DNA of 64,000 nt from an uncultured Alistipes sp. (GTDB lineage: Bacteria; Bacteroidota; Bacteroidia; Bacteroidales; Rikenellaceae): the NCBI GenBank assembly GCA_944321955.1, contig CALUNG010000001.1, positions 1 through 64,000 on the forward strand, given 5' to 3'. A program made the position numbers and the translations under genes. Numbering within the stretch: the stretch's first letter is position 1; each line of letters opens with the position of its first letter. Shown piece after piece: positions 41,571 through 50,697 of this stretch. The notes below the pieces were generated by a model. That model saw only the letters and a program-made list of their open reading frames with translations. It was not told the DNA's origin and made no database searches.

Positions 41571-43616
41571 ATGGCTGCCAAGAAAACTACTTTGACCGCT
41601 TCGGATGAAACTATCGTCAATGCCGAAGAGATGCGAACGGATTCCGCATCGGAGCCCGTAGCAACCACAGAGAATGAAAACAATGCAGGCGTTACGGCTG
41701 CGGAGAGCGAAACTCCGGCCGTAGAGAGTGCAGAGATGACCCGTGAGGGTGAAAACGGAACCGCCGCTGAGGCTTCCGTGGCAAACGGCGATGTGCAGCC
41801 CGTCTCCGAACCTGAACCCGAAACAGCGGGTGAGGAGAATATGGACGCAACGGAGGGCGAGCCTGCCGAAGATGGCGTTGACGAAGAGGCGGAAGATCAG
41901 TCTGCCGTCGAGAGTTATGCCGGCAAGAGCAAGGCAGAACTTGTCGAACTGTTCGAAAAGCTTCTGGCAGAGAAGCCGATACAGTCGATCCGCCGTGAGG
42001 TCGAGGCGCTGAAGGTAGCCTTCTACAAGTTGCATCGCGCCGATGTCGAGGCTGCCCGCAAGGCTTTTGCCGAGAGCGAAGGCGAGGAGGCCGAGTTTGT
42101 GCCTCAGGTCGATGCGCTCGAGGTGAAGTTCAAGGACCTGCTGAAGGAGTATCGCCGCCGTCGTGATGAATATACGGCCAACCTCGACCATGTCAAGGAG
42201 GAGAACTACAAGGCCAAACTGCAGATCATCGAGGAGCTGAAGGAGCTTGTCAATTCAGACGAGACACTCAATACGACGTTCGCCCGTTTCCGCGAGCTGC
42301 AGCAGCGCTGGAAGGACATAGGCATGGTGCCGCAGCAGTATGTCAAGGATCTGTGGGAGACATACGACCTGCATGTGGAGAACTTCTACAACTTCATCAA
42401 GATAAACAAGGAGCTGCGCGACCTCGACCTGCGCAAGAACTATGAGGCGAAGGTTTCGTTGTGCGAGCAGGCCGAAGCTCTGGCCGACGAGCCGTCGGTC
42501 GTCGAGGCGTTCCACAAGCTGCAGAAACTGCATGACGAGTGGCGCGAGACCGGTCCCGTGGCCAATGAGTACAAGGAGCCGCTGTGGGAGCGTTTCAAGG
42601 AGGCGTCGAGCCGCGTGAACAAGCGCCATCAGGAGTTTTTCGAGAATATCAAGCGCGAGCAGGTGCACAACCTCGAACTGAAGGATGCGCTTTGCGAGAA
42701 GGCCGAGGCTCTGGCTTCGCATAGTTACTCCTCGCGCAAGGAGTGGAACCGCGCCAGCGAGAAACTGCTCGACCTGCAGAAGGAGTGGAAGGGTATAGGC
42801 TTCGCCCCGCGCAAGGACAACAACCGCATATATGAGCGTTTCCGCGCCGCATGCGACAAGTTCTTTGAACTCAAGCGCGAATTCTATTCGGGCATCAAGG
42901 ACGAGATGGACAACAATCTCAAGTTGAAGACCGAGATATGCGAGGCTGCCGAGGCACTCAGGCAGAGCGAGGAGTGGAAGAAGGCTACCGACCAGCTCAT
43001 ATCGCTGCAGGCCAAGTGGAAACAGATAGGCCCCGTATCGCGCCGTTATTCGGATGCCGTATGGAAGCGTTTCCGTGCCGCGTGCGACGAGTTTTTCGAG
43101 CGCAAGGCCAAACATTTCGCTTCGGTCGACGGTGAGTACGAGGAGAACCTCAACCGCAAGAAGGCTCTCATCGAGGAGATGCTTGCAGCCGACATCAAGA
43201 CAGGCGGTTATGATCTGATCAAGGAGTTCCAGCGCCGCTGGAGCGAGATCGGCTTCGTGCCCATCAAGTTCAAGGAGCAGATACAGAAGCAGTACAAACA
43301 GGCCGTCGACCGCATGTTCGGCGAACTGCGCGGTTCGGAACATGACCGCTCGATAACCCGCTTCAAGGATAAAATATCGTCGATGAAGGCTTCGGGCGAC
43401 AAACGTCTGCGTACCGAGCGCGACCGCCTCTACAACAAGGTGCGTCAGCTCGAACAGGAGATCGGTCTGCTCGAGAACAACATCGGTTTCTTCTCGAAAT
43501 CGAAGAATGCCGAGGCCATGATTGCCGACGTGAAGGCCAAGATCGAGAAGGCCAAGCGCGAGATGAACGAGGCTATCGAGAAGGTCAGGATGATAGACGA
43601 AAACAAGGAACAGTAA
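41571..43616 (+). CDS. DUF349 repeat protein
   Basis: 681 residues. The first 115 are acidic, Ala/Glu-rich and probably disordered. The rest is helical with about five DUF349 units, each carrying a W-x2-IG/TG-x-VP-like core: RWKDIGMVPQQY, EWRETGPVANEY, EWKGIGFAPRKD, KWKQIGPVSRRY and RWSEIGFVPIKF. The C-terminal 90 residues form a coiled coil. DUF349 proteins are very common in Bacteroidota and have no established function there. It is 32 bases upstream of pyrG. Confidence 0.9.
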   Translation: MAAKKTTLTASDETIVNAEEMRTDSASEPVATTENENNAGVTAAESETPAVESAEMTREGENGTAAEASVANGDVQPVSEPEPETAGEENMDATEGEPAEDGVDEEAEDQSAVESYAGKSKAELVELFEKLLAEKPIQSIRREVEALKVAFYKLHRADVEAARKAFAESEGEEAEFVPQVDALEVKFKDLLKEYRRRRDEYTANLDHVKEENYKAKLQIIEELKELVNSDETLNTTFARFRELQQRWKDIGMVPQQYVKDLWETYDLHVENFYNFIKINKELRDLDLRKNYEAKVSLCEQAEALADEPSVVEAFHKLQKLHDEWRETGPVANEYKEPLWERFKEASSRVNKRHQEFFENIKREQVHNLELKDALCEKAEALASHSYSSRKEWNRASEKLLDLQKEWKGIGFAPRKDNNRIYERFRAACDKFFELKREFYSGIKDEMDNNLKLKTEICEAAEALRQSEEWKKATDQLISLQAKWKQIGPVSRRYSDAVWKRFRAACDEFFERKAKHFASVDGEYEENLNRKKALIEEMLAADIKTGGYDLIKEFQRRWSEIGFVPIKFKEQIQKQYKQAVDRMFGELRGSEHDRSITRFKDKISSMKASGDKRLRTERDRLYNKVRQLEQEIGLLENNIGFFSKSKNAEAMIADVKAKIEKAKREMNEAIEKVRMIDENKEQ

Positions 43617-43648
43617 AACATTAGCATACAGGATTCTAAATTCAGATT

Positions 43649-45274
43649 ATGAAACTTTCAAAGCCAAAGTATATTTTTGTTACGGGCGGCGTGGCGTCGT
43701 CGCTGGGCAAAGGCATCATCTCGGCATCCGTTGCGCGTCTGCTTCAGGCTCGCGGATATTCGGTAACCATTCAGAAACTCGACCCGTATATCAACATCGA
43801 CCCCGGTACGCTCAATCCGTACGAGCACGGCGAATGTTACGTTACGGAGGATGGAACCGAAACCGACCTTGACCTGGGACACTACGAGCGTTTCACCTCG
43901 ATCACCACGTCGAAGGCCAACAACGTGACCACCGGCAAGATATACAAGAGCGTCATAGAGAAGGAGCGCAAGGGCGAATTTCTGGGCAAGACCGTGCAGG
44001 TCATCCCTCACATCACCGACGAGATCAAGCGCCGCATACAGATGGTCGGCCTCAACAACAACTACGACGTGATAATCACCGAGATCGGCGGTACTGTCGG
44101 CGACATCGAGTCGTTGCCTTTCATCGAATCGGTACGACAGTTGCGCTATTCGCTCGGATATCAGAATACGGCTCTCATTCACCTTACGCTTATTCCGTAC
44201 ATGGCCGCAGCAGGCGAGTTGAAGACCAAGCCCACGCAGCATTCGGTCAAGGCTCTGCTCGAAAACGGTCTGCAGCCCGATATTCTGGTGCTGCGTACGG
44301 AGCATCCTCTGACAAACACGATCAAACGCAAGGTGGCTCTCTTCTGCAACGTGCTGCCCGAGGCCGTGATCGAGTCGCGCGACATGCCGACCATTTATGA
44401 AGTACCGCTTCGCATGCGTGAACAGCGCCTCGACGAAGTGGTTCTTCAGCGTTTGGGCCTGCCCGTCGAGGGCGATGTCGACCTGACGGCATGGAGCGAT
44501 TTCGTCGACAAGATCAAACACCCGAAATATAAAATCGACATTGCGCTCGTCGGCAAGTATACCGAACTGCCCGATGCCTACAAGTCCATCTCCGAGTCGT
44601 TCATACATGCCGGTGCGGTGAACAACTGCAAGGTCAAGCTTACGTACGTCAACTCCGAAAAGCTCACCGAAGATAATGTCGAGGAGGCTTTGGGCAAGAT
44701 GTCGGGCATACTTGTGGCTCCCGGATTCGGAAACCGCGGTATCGAAGGCAAGATCGTGGCCGTGAAGTATGCACGCGAACACAAGATTCCGTTCCTCGGA
44801 ATCTGCCTGGGCATGCAGTGCGCCGTCATCGAGTTTGCTCGTGATGTATTGGGTATCAAGGATGCCAACTCGAGCGAGATGGAGGTTACGCCGCATCCGG
44901 TCATCGACCTCATGGAGGAGCAGAAGGGTGTTACGGCCAAGGGCGGAACCATGCGTCTGGGCGGTTATCCCTGCGAGCTGAAGGAGGGGTCGAAGGTGGC
45001 CGATGCGTACGGAACCACGCATATAGTCGAGCGTCACCGTCACCGTTATGAGTTCAACAACGAGTATCTCGATCAGTTCGAGGCCGCAGGCATGAAGGCC
45101 GTAGGCGTCAATCCCGAGACCGGTCTGGTAGAGGTAATCGAAATTGAGGACCATCCCTGGTTCGTCGGCACGCAGTTCCATCCCGAATACAAGAGTACGG
45201 TCAAGAATCCGCATCCGCTTTTTGTGGCGTTTGTGGCCAATGCGATGAAGTACAGCAATATCAAGAAACAGTAA
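43649..45274 (+). CDS. pyrG: CTP synthase
   Basis: Amidates UTP to CTP with glutamine and ATP. 541 residues: the synthase domain with [33 protein letters not shown] and [11 protein letters not shown], then a class I glutaminase domain with GICLGMQ holding the nucleophilic cysteine and a His-Glu pair in QFHPEYKS. All catalytic residues appear present, unlike NadE in this window. Followed by yidC after 68 bases. Confidence 0.98.
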   Translation: MKLSKPKYIFVTGGVASSLGKGIISASVARLLQARGYSVTIQKLDPYINIDPGTLNPYEHGECYVTEDGTETDLDLGHYERFTSITTSKANNVTTGKIYKSVIEKERKGEFLGKTVQVIPHITDEIKRRIQMVGLNNNYDVIITEIGGTVGDIESLPFIESVRQLRYSLGYQNTALIHLTLIPYMAAAGELKTKPTQHSVKALLENGLQPDILVLRTEHPLTNTIKRKVALFCNVLPEAVIESRDMPTIYEVPLRMREQRLDEVVLQRLGLPVEGDVDLTAWSDFVDKIKHPKYKIDIALVGKYTELPDAYKSISESFIHAGAVNNCKVKLTYVNSEKLTEDNVEEALGKMSGILVAPGFGNRGIEGKIVAVKYAREHKIPFLGICLGMQCAVIEFARDVLGIKDANSSEMEVTPHPVIDLMEEQKGVTAKGGTMRLGGYPCELKEGSKVADAYGTTHIVERHRHRYEFNNEYLDQFEAAGMKAVGVNPETGLVEVIEIEDHPWFVGTQFHPEYKSTVKNPHPLFVAFVANAMKYSNIKKQ

Positions 45275-45342
45275 AACCGCTTTAACACTTTTATACGGGG
45301 AATCGTGGCCGATGCGTGTTGCGATTCCGCCTGTTTTAAGAC

Positions 45343-47304
45343 ATGGACAAGAAATCTATTATCGGAATAGTCCTTACGGGCCTTATCTTCGTGGGCTTCG
45401 TAATCTACACCACAAAACAACAGGAGAAGTATCAGAAACAGCTGGCCGAGTATAACGCCTATGTCGAGCAGCAGCGCCAGAACCGGCAGGATGCCGCGTC
45501 GGTTGAGGCTGCCGTGCAGGCCGAAACAGCGGCCGAACGGGAACAGACTCCCGTGTCGGCCGAGGAGCGTGCAGCCATGGAGAAGGTTGCGCGTTACGGC
45601 GAGACTCTTGCCGCATACCGTGATCGCGAGCCGCAGACCGTAACCGTCGAGAACGAGTTCCTCAAGCTCGACTTTTCGACCCGTGGCGGTCAGATCATCA
45701 ATGCCGAGCTCAAGGAGTATACACGGTTCGCTCCCAAGGGCGAGCGCAGCGAGAAGGTCCGCCTGTTCGATCCGTCGACCGCACGCTTCGACATGTCGTT
45801 CTACGTAAAGAACGGCACCAACAACGTGAAGGTGAATACCTCGGAGTACGATTTCGAGGTTCTGCCGCTCGAGGCCAACGATTCGCTGCAACGCCTGACG
45901 ATGCGTCTGCCCGTTGCCGAAGGTGCATACTTCACCTATGTATATACCATTCATAACGGCGCAGACCCCGAGACGGATTATCTCATAGATCTCGATGTTC
46001 GCCTTGACAACATGGCTGCCGTAATGTCGAAGCAGAGCAGCCTCGGCATCCTGTGGAGCAACACCTCGTACCAGAACGAGCGCGGCTTCCAGAACGAGAA
46101 CACCTATACGACCGTTGCATACCGCCTGCCCGGCGAACGCTCCATATCGGATATCGGTATCAGCGACGACGGCCGCGAAGAGGAGGTCAGCTCTTCGGTC
46201 AACTGGGTGGCATTCCGTCAGCAGTTCTTCTCGTCGGTATTGATCGCCAAATCCAACTTTACCTATGCCGACATGTCGTTCGATACCTGCAAGCCCGGAT
46301 CGGGTTGCATCAAGGATTTCTCGGCCGAGATGTCGGTGCCGTACGATGTTCAGAAGGAGAATTATGAGTTTGCATTCTATCTCGGTCCGAACAAGTATGC
46401 CATTCTCAAGAACATTACCGACGAAAACGGCGACAAGATAGCACTCGAACGTCTTATTCCTCTGGGCTGGGGTATATTCGGATGGGTCAACCGTTGGGTG
46501 ACGATTCCCGTATTCGACTTCCTGCGTCAGTATATCTCGTCGTTCGGTATTATTATCCTGATTCTGGCGGTGCTGGTTCGTCTGGTAATATCGCCGCTGA
46601 CTTACAAGAGCTACCTTTCGAGCGCCAAGATGCGCGTCATCAAACCCGAGATGGATGCACTCAACGCCAAGTATCCCAATCCGGACGATGCCATGAAGAA
46701 GCAGCAGGCGATGATGGACCTCTACAAGAAGGCCGGTATCAATCCCCTCGGAGGCTGTCTGCCGATGCTCATACAGATGCCGATAATCATCGCGCTGTTC
46801 CGTTTCTTCCCGGCATCGATCGAGTTGCGCGAACAGCCGTTCCTTTGGGCCGATGACCTGTCGTCGTACGACAGCGTGCTCAATCTGCCGTTCAATATCC
46901 CGTTCTACGGCGACCATGTCAGCCTCTTCGCTCTGCTGATGGCCGGAATGCTCTTCGCATTCTCGTATGTTAACTACAAGCAGACGGCATCGAGCCAGCC
47001 GCAGATGTTCGGCATGAAGTTCATGATGGTATATCTCATGCCGCTGATCACGCTCTTCTGGTTCAACAACTACTCGAGCGGTCTGTGCTACTACTACTTC
47101 CTGACAACTGCCCTGTCGCTCGTACAGACGTATGCCATACGCTACATGCTCGACGACAACAAGATCCATGCGATGATCCAGGCCAATGCCGCCAAGAAGA
47201 GCAAGGGTAAGAAGTCGAAGTTCCAGCAGCGTTACGAGGAGCTCATGCGCCAGCAGGAGCAGATGATCAAACAGCAGAACTCATCGAAGGGTAAACGCAA
47301 CTGA
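45343..47304 (+). CDS. yidC: membrane protein insertase YidC
   Basis: 653 residues. N-terminal membrane helix (about 4-22), a large periplasmic beta-sandwich domain (about 90-370), then the conserved five-helix insertase core with ISPLTYKSYLSSAKM, NPDDAMKKQQAMMDLYKKAG and NPLGGCLPMLIQMPI. A basic, Gln/Lys-rich C-terminal tail may contact the ribosome. It inserts and folds inner-membrane proteins with or without SecYEG. Eleven bases before the exonuclease gene. Confidence 0.97.
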   Translation: MDKKSIIGIVLTGLIFVGFVIYTTKQQEKYQKQLAEYNAYVEQQRQNRQDAASVEAAVQAETAAEREQTPVSAEERAAMEKVARYGETLAAYRDREPQTVTVENEFLKLDFSTRGGQIINAELKEYTRFAPKGERSEKVRLFDPSTARFDMSFYVKNGTNNVKVNTSEYDFEVLPLEANDSLQRLTMRLPVAEGAYFTYVYTIHNGADPETDYLIDLDVRLDNMAAVMSKQSSLGILWSNTSYQNERGFQNENTYTTVAYRLPGERSISDIGISDDGREEEVSSSVNWVAFRQQFFSSVLIAKSNFTYADMSFDTCKPGSGCIKDFSAEMSVPYDVQKENYEFAFYLGPNKYAILKNITDENGDKIALERLIPLGWGIFGWVNRWVTIPVFDFLRQYISSFGIIILILAVLVRLVISPLTYKSYLSSAKMRVIKPEMDALNAKYPNPDDAMKKQQAMMDLYKKAGINPLGGCLPMLIQMPIIIALFRFFPASIELREQPFLWADDLSSYDSVLNLPFNIPFYGDHVSLFALLMAGMLFAFSYVNYKQTASSQPQMFGMKFMMVYLMPLITLFWFNNYSSGLCYYYFLTTALSLVQTYAIRYMLDDNKIHAMIQANAAKKSKGKKSKFQQRYEELMRQQEQMIKQQNSSKGKRN

Positions 47305-47315
47305 TTGCAAGGGCC

Positions 47316-47891
47316 GTGACATTCGCACCTTCCATATCTAACGAAGAGCTCGCGACGCTGCCTGCAGCGCGGTTCGACGGCGACATCGTTGTGGTGGACA
47401 ACGAGGAGGAGCTTGTCGAGGCGTGCCGGTACCTTTCGCAGCAGCCCGTTCTCGGATTCGATACCGAGACGCGTCCGTCGTTCAAGGTGGGCGTAACGTA
47501 CAAGGTAGCTTTGCTGCAGCTGTCGACCTACGATCGTTGTTATCTGATACGGCTCTGCAACGTCAAGCCCGTGCAGAAGCTGCTCAGCATTCTGCAGCGC
47601 AGCGATATCGTGAAGATAGGTACGGACGTTGCCGGCGACATACGTTCGCTGTCGAAACTGCGTCGCTTTACGCCGCGCGGTTTCGTCGACCTGCAGACCG
47701 AAGTGTCGAAGGCAGGTATCGCGGACCGAAGCCTGCGCAAGATCTCGGGCATAGTGCTCGGACGCAAGGTGTCGAAGGCGCAGCGGCTGAGCAACTGGGA
47801 GGCACAAAGCCTTACCCAACAGCAGCAGATCTATGCCGCAACGGATGCGTGGGTATGTCTGAAGATATACGACAAGTTGCAGATGGCCTGA
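47316..47891 (+). CDS. DEDDy 3'-5' exonuclease domain protein (RNase D-like)
   Basis: 191 residues, GTG start at 47316. A single DnaQ-like exonuclease domain: FDTETRPSF for the first two acids (about 49-57), KIGTDVAGDI for the third, and YAATDAWVCLKIY for the tyrosine-aspartate pair. It resembles WRN-exonuclease/RNase D domains without HRDC. It is convergent with a RecQ-type helicase gene 35 bases away, the two activities that are fused in human WRN. Confidence 0.88.
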   Translation: MTFAPSISNEELATLPAARFDGDIVVVDNEEELVEACRYLSQQPVLGFDTETRPSFKVGVTYKVALLQLSTYDRCYLIRLCNVKPVQKLLSILQRSDIVKIGTDVAGDIRSLSKLRRFTPRGFVDLQTEVSKAGIADRSLRKISGIVLGRKVSKAQRLSNWEAQSLTQQQQIYAATDAWVCLKIYDKLQMA

Positions 47892-47914
47892 CTTGTGCGT
47901 CAGGTGTATGATCG

Positions 47915-47948
47915 AACCGGCAATCCTCAATCGGGGTTGTCGGTTTTT
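47915..47948 (+). terminator. terminator after the exonuclease gene, overlapping recQ2 3' end
   Basis: AACCGGCAATCC (47915-47926) pairs with 47934-47945, including G-T pairs, and ends in TTTTT. Its right arm encodes the last codons of the opposing recQ gene. Confidence 0.75.
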
Positions 47949-49852
47949 CCGTCCCTGAGAGAGACGATGCCCGACGTATCGGTTGTGACGGTACCCTCTT
48001 CATGAAGTGCGCGTACGGTATCGATCACCTGTTGCGGGTCGCACTTGATGGCGGCTGCAAGGTCGCGTATTGTCATTGGCGACTCCTTCAGACGGGCTGT
48101 TATCTCTTCGCGCAGCTCGCCGGCTTCGCGCGAGCGCTTGCGTCGGGCAAGGCAGACGTCGCATATGCCGCAATCGACGGCCTCGCTGTCGCCGAAATAC
48201 TCCGAAAGCATGCGTGAACGGCACCGGCTGTCGTTCGAGGCGTATGCCGTCATCATCCCGAAACGCTCGCGCAGCATCTCCTTGCGCAGCGAGTATGTCT
48301 CGGGGGCGATGTATATGTCGTCTGTCGGCAGCCGCTCCTCGTCGAAGAAGATCATCGGCGAACGGTTCGACGGTATGTAGCGTATTACGCGCATCTGCCA
48401 CAGCCGTTTGAAGAACTCCTTGACCTTGTCGACCGTATAGCCGCTGACGGTGGCTATGTCGTTCTCGTCGATGGCGCGGAATTCGGTGAAGACACCGTTG
48501 TACATGCGCAGCACGGTGCGCAGGAAGTGGTCGAGGTCGTTGCGTTCGATGCGTATCTTGTATAGGTCGTCGCGGCTGACGCAGAACATGATGCGTGCCG
48601 GATTCTCCATCTCGTCGGTGAGTGTAAGGTATCCGTTCTGCTGCAGGATCTTCAGGGCGCTCTGCACCTTGCCGGTGTAGATGCGCTCGTGGGCGCAGAA
48701 GTCGTGTATGTTGAAGACGAACGATGCCTGCAACCCGTCGCCGATGGCTACACGAAGGTAGGAACATACCTTGGCGTATATCTCCTTTATCTCCTCGAGG
48801 GGCGGAAATTCGTTCGTGAAGCGTTTGTACACGCGTTGCTCGTCGTCGGGCGAGACGAGCAGCACGGCATAGCTGCGTCGGCCGTCGCGTCCGGCACGTC
48901 CGGCCTCCTGATAGTAGTTCTCGAGCGAGTCGCACATGGTGTAGTGTACGACAAAGCGTACGTCCGGCTTGTCGATACCCATGCCGAAGGCGTTGGTCGC
49001 AACCATGATGCGGGTACGGCCATTCATCCAGTTCTCCTGCCTCAACGATCGCTCGGCATTGGGCAGGCCGCCGTGATAGTAGTCGGCGCTGATGCCCTGG
49101 TCGCGCAGGAACGCCGCAACCTTCTCGGCCCCTTCGCGCAGACGTACGTAGACGATGCCCGATCCAGGGACGTTGTTGATGATGCGCAGCAACTGCTCGT
49201 TCTTGTCGTCGACGTGACGTACGGCATACGAGAGATTCTTGCGTGCGAAACTGCTCCGGATAATGTTCGGTTCGGCGAACTCGAGGCGCTGCATGATGTC
49301 GTCGGCGACCTTCTCGGTGGCCGAAGCCGTGAGTGCGAGTACCGGTACGTCGGGCAGCAGTTTGCGAACGTCGGCTATGCGCAGATACGAGGGACGGAAG
49401 TCGTATCCCCACTGCGATATGCAGTGCGCCTCGTCCACGGCCAGCAGGCAGACGTTCATGCGCTGCACGCGCAGTCTGAAGATGTCGGTGCCGAGACGTT
49501 CGGGTGCTATGTAGAGAAACTTGACGTCGCCGTAGACGCAGTTGTCGAGTGCAATGTCTATCTGCCGCGGCGAGAGACCGGAGTGTACGGCCACGGCCGG
49601 AATATTGCGCGAACGCAGACGGTCGACCTGGTCCTTCATCAGTGCTATTAGCGGTGTTACCACTATGCACAGACCTTCGCAGGCCATTGTCGGCACCTGG
49701 TATGTCAGCGACTTGCCGCCTCCGGTCGGCATCAGCGCCAGTGTGTCGCGGCCGTCGAGAACCGAGCGTATGATGCTCTCCTGCATCGGCAGAAAAGAGT
49801 CGAAGCCCCAGTATTGTTTCAATACCCCGACTATGTCGGCATTGCGTTCCAT
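47927..49852 (-). CDS. RecQ-family helicase, second paralogue
   Basis: 641 residues. Complete helicase core: Q motif region FLPMQESII, Walker A PTGGGKS, AVDEAHCISQW, LTASAT, and TNAFGMGIDKPDVR with QEAGRAGRDG. The zinc site is CGICDVC near the C-terminus, followed by a winged-helix-like tail (MTIRDLAAAIKCDPQQVID). It lacks a clear HRDC domain, unlike the longer RecQ at the left edge. ATP-dependent DNA unwinding is expected; division of labour between the two RecQs is unknown. Confidence 0.94.
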   Translation of the reverse strand: MERNADIVGVLKQYWGFDSFLPMQESIIRSVLDGRDTLALMPTGGGKSLTYQVPTMACEGLCIVVTPLIALMKDQVDRLRSRNIPAVAVHSGLSPRQIDIALDNCVYGDVKFLYIAPERLGTDIFRLRVQRMNVCLLAVDEAHCISQWGYDFRPSYLRIADVRKLLPDVPVLALTASATEKVADDIMQRLEFAEPNIIRSSFARKNLSYAVRHVDDKNEQLLRIINNVPGSGIVYVRLREGAEKVAAFLRDQGISADYYHGGLPNAERSLRQENWMNGRTRIMVATNAFGMGIDKPDVRFVVHYTMCDSLENYYQEAGRAGRDGRRSYAVLLVSPDDEQRVYKRFTNEFPPLEEIKEIYAKVCSYLRVAIGDGLQASFVFNIHDFCAHERIYTGKVQSALKILQQNGYLTLTDEMENPARIMFCVSRDDLYKIRIERNDLDHFLRTVLRMYNGVFTEFRAIDENDIATVSGYTVDKVKEFFKRLWQMRVIRYIPSNRSPMIFFDEERLPTDDIYIAPETYSLRKEMLRERFGMMTAYASNDSRCRSRMLSEYFGDSEAVDCGICDVCLARRKRSREAGELREEITARLKESPMTIRDLAAAIKCDPQQVIDTVRALHEEGTVTTDTSGIVSLRDGKTDNPD

Positions 49853-49907
49853 ATCGCGAAGATACTAAAAAACGGAGGGAGGTTCATGCAATACGAAAAG
49901 TTTTTTA

Positions 49908-49915
49908 TACTTTTG
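49908..49915 (+). promoter_or_regulatory. -7 element of the PqqD/metal locus
   Basis: TACTTTTG fits TAnnTTTG and lies 17 bases before the PqqD-like start, after the divergent recQ gene. Confidence 0.55.
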
Positions 49916-49932
49916 CATACAAAACAACCGTT

Positions 49933-50205
49933 ATGAAGTTCAAAAAGGAGTACAAGGTTCGTAATATTGCCGGCGAAAACGTGATCATCATGCAGGGCGA
50001 GTATGGCAGCGACGCCACGCGTGTGGTGGCTCTCAACGAAACCTCGCTGTTCCTTTGGAACAATCTCCAGGGCGAGACGTTCGATACGGAGGATGTGGTC
50101 AGACTTTTGGTCGACAACTACGAAGTGACGGAAGATGTCGCCCGCGGCGATGCGCAAACATGGATCGCCAAGATAACGGAGTGCGGACTGTTGGATGAAG
50201 AGTAG
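49933..50205 (+). CDS. PqqD-family peptide-binding protein
   Basis: 90 residues with the PqqD winged-helix pattern: strand-rich start (KYKVRNIAGENVIIM-like), VALNETSLFLWNNLQG, and a C-terminal helix. PqqD domains bind leader peptides of ribosomal peptides for radical SAM enzymes, but no such enzyme or precursor is in the window. Orphan PqqD proteins are frequent in Bacteroidota. Its 3' end overlaps the next gene by 11 bases, so it is physically coupled to a metal-uptake locus. Function here unknown. Confidence 0.85.
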   Translation: MKFKKEYKVRNIAGENVIIMQGEYGSDATRVVALNETSLFLWNNLQGETFDTEDVVRLLVDNYEVTEDVARGDAQTWIAKITECGLLDEE

Positions 50206-50608
50206 AAGAGTCATATCGTCGATCATGCTTGTCGTCTACATGGCGGCAATGGCGGTAAATGCCATGGTGGTGCTTACGTGCCGCTGCAGTGCGGGTCACG
50301 ATCACTCTGCTCATGAGGCTTGCGGTGTGGAATGCACCGTCGATGCCGGTACATTGTGCTTCACTCAGCATTGCGAATGTACTCACAGCCACGAAAACAG
50401 ATCCGCCTATGCCCTGACGGCCGACGGCGAAAGGGCCATGAAGCTCATGCGCGCCGCCGTTGCCCAGCTTCCCAAACCGATGATCGAAATACCCGGCGAG
50501 GCCGATGCCATGCCGGTCGAAAAGGTGTATTGCGAGTGGAAGACGCCGCTTGCCGATGCTCCTCTCATATCATCCGGGGCGTTGCGTGCCCCTCCCGTAG
50601 CAGCATAG
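50195..50608 (+). CDS. secreted Cys/His-rich small protein, probable metal binder
   Basis: 137 residues. N-terminal hydrophobic signal (about 6-28), then a dense ligand cluster: TCRCSAGHDHSAHEACGVEC, later CFTQHCECTHSHEN, giving about nine cysteines and six histidines in 50 residues. The C-terminal half is ordinary and Pro/Ala-rich. Small Cys/His secreted proteins of this kind sit upstream of TonB receptors in Bacteroidota; copper or zinc binding is inferred from composition and the HMA neighbour. The start ATG 50195 lies inside the PqqD-like gene. Confidence 0.7.
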   Translation: MKSRRVISSIMLVVYMAAMAVNAMVVLTCRCSAGHDHSAHEACGVECTVDAGTLCFTQHCECTHSHENRSAYALTADGERAMKLMRAAVAQLPKPMIEIPGEADAMPVEKVYCEWKTPLADAPLISSGALRAPPVAA

Positions 50609-50697
50609 TTCCGGCCAAAAGGCTCGGGACAGACCCTTTTGTGCGGACCTGCAAACCGTCCGCTGCAAAGACATGTCAATGCTAATACGGAAATCAA

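Noticed and set aside
43658-45214. 518-codon open frame antisense to pyrG
   Set aside because: Same reason: mirror of a conserved gene, no recognisable domain.
49933-50205. Full RiPP biosynthesis cluster around the PqqD-like gene
   Set aside because: No radical SAM enzyme, precursor-like small gene with a leader/core border, protease or ABC transporter is adjacent. Only the orphan PqqD is supported.
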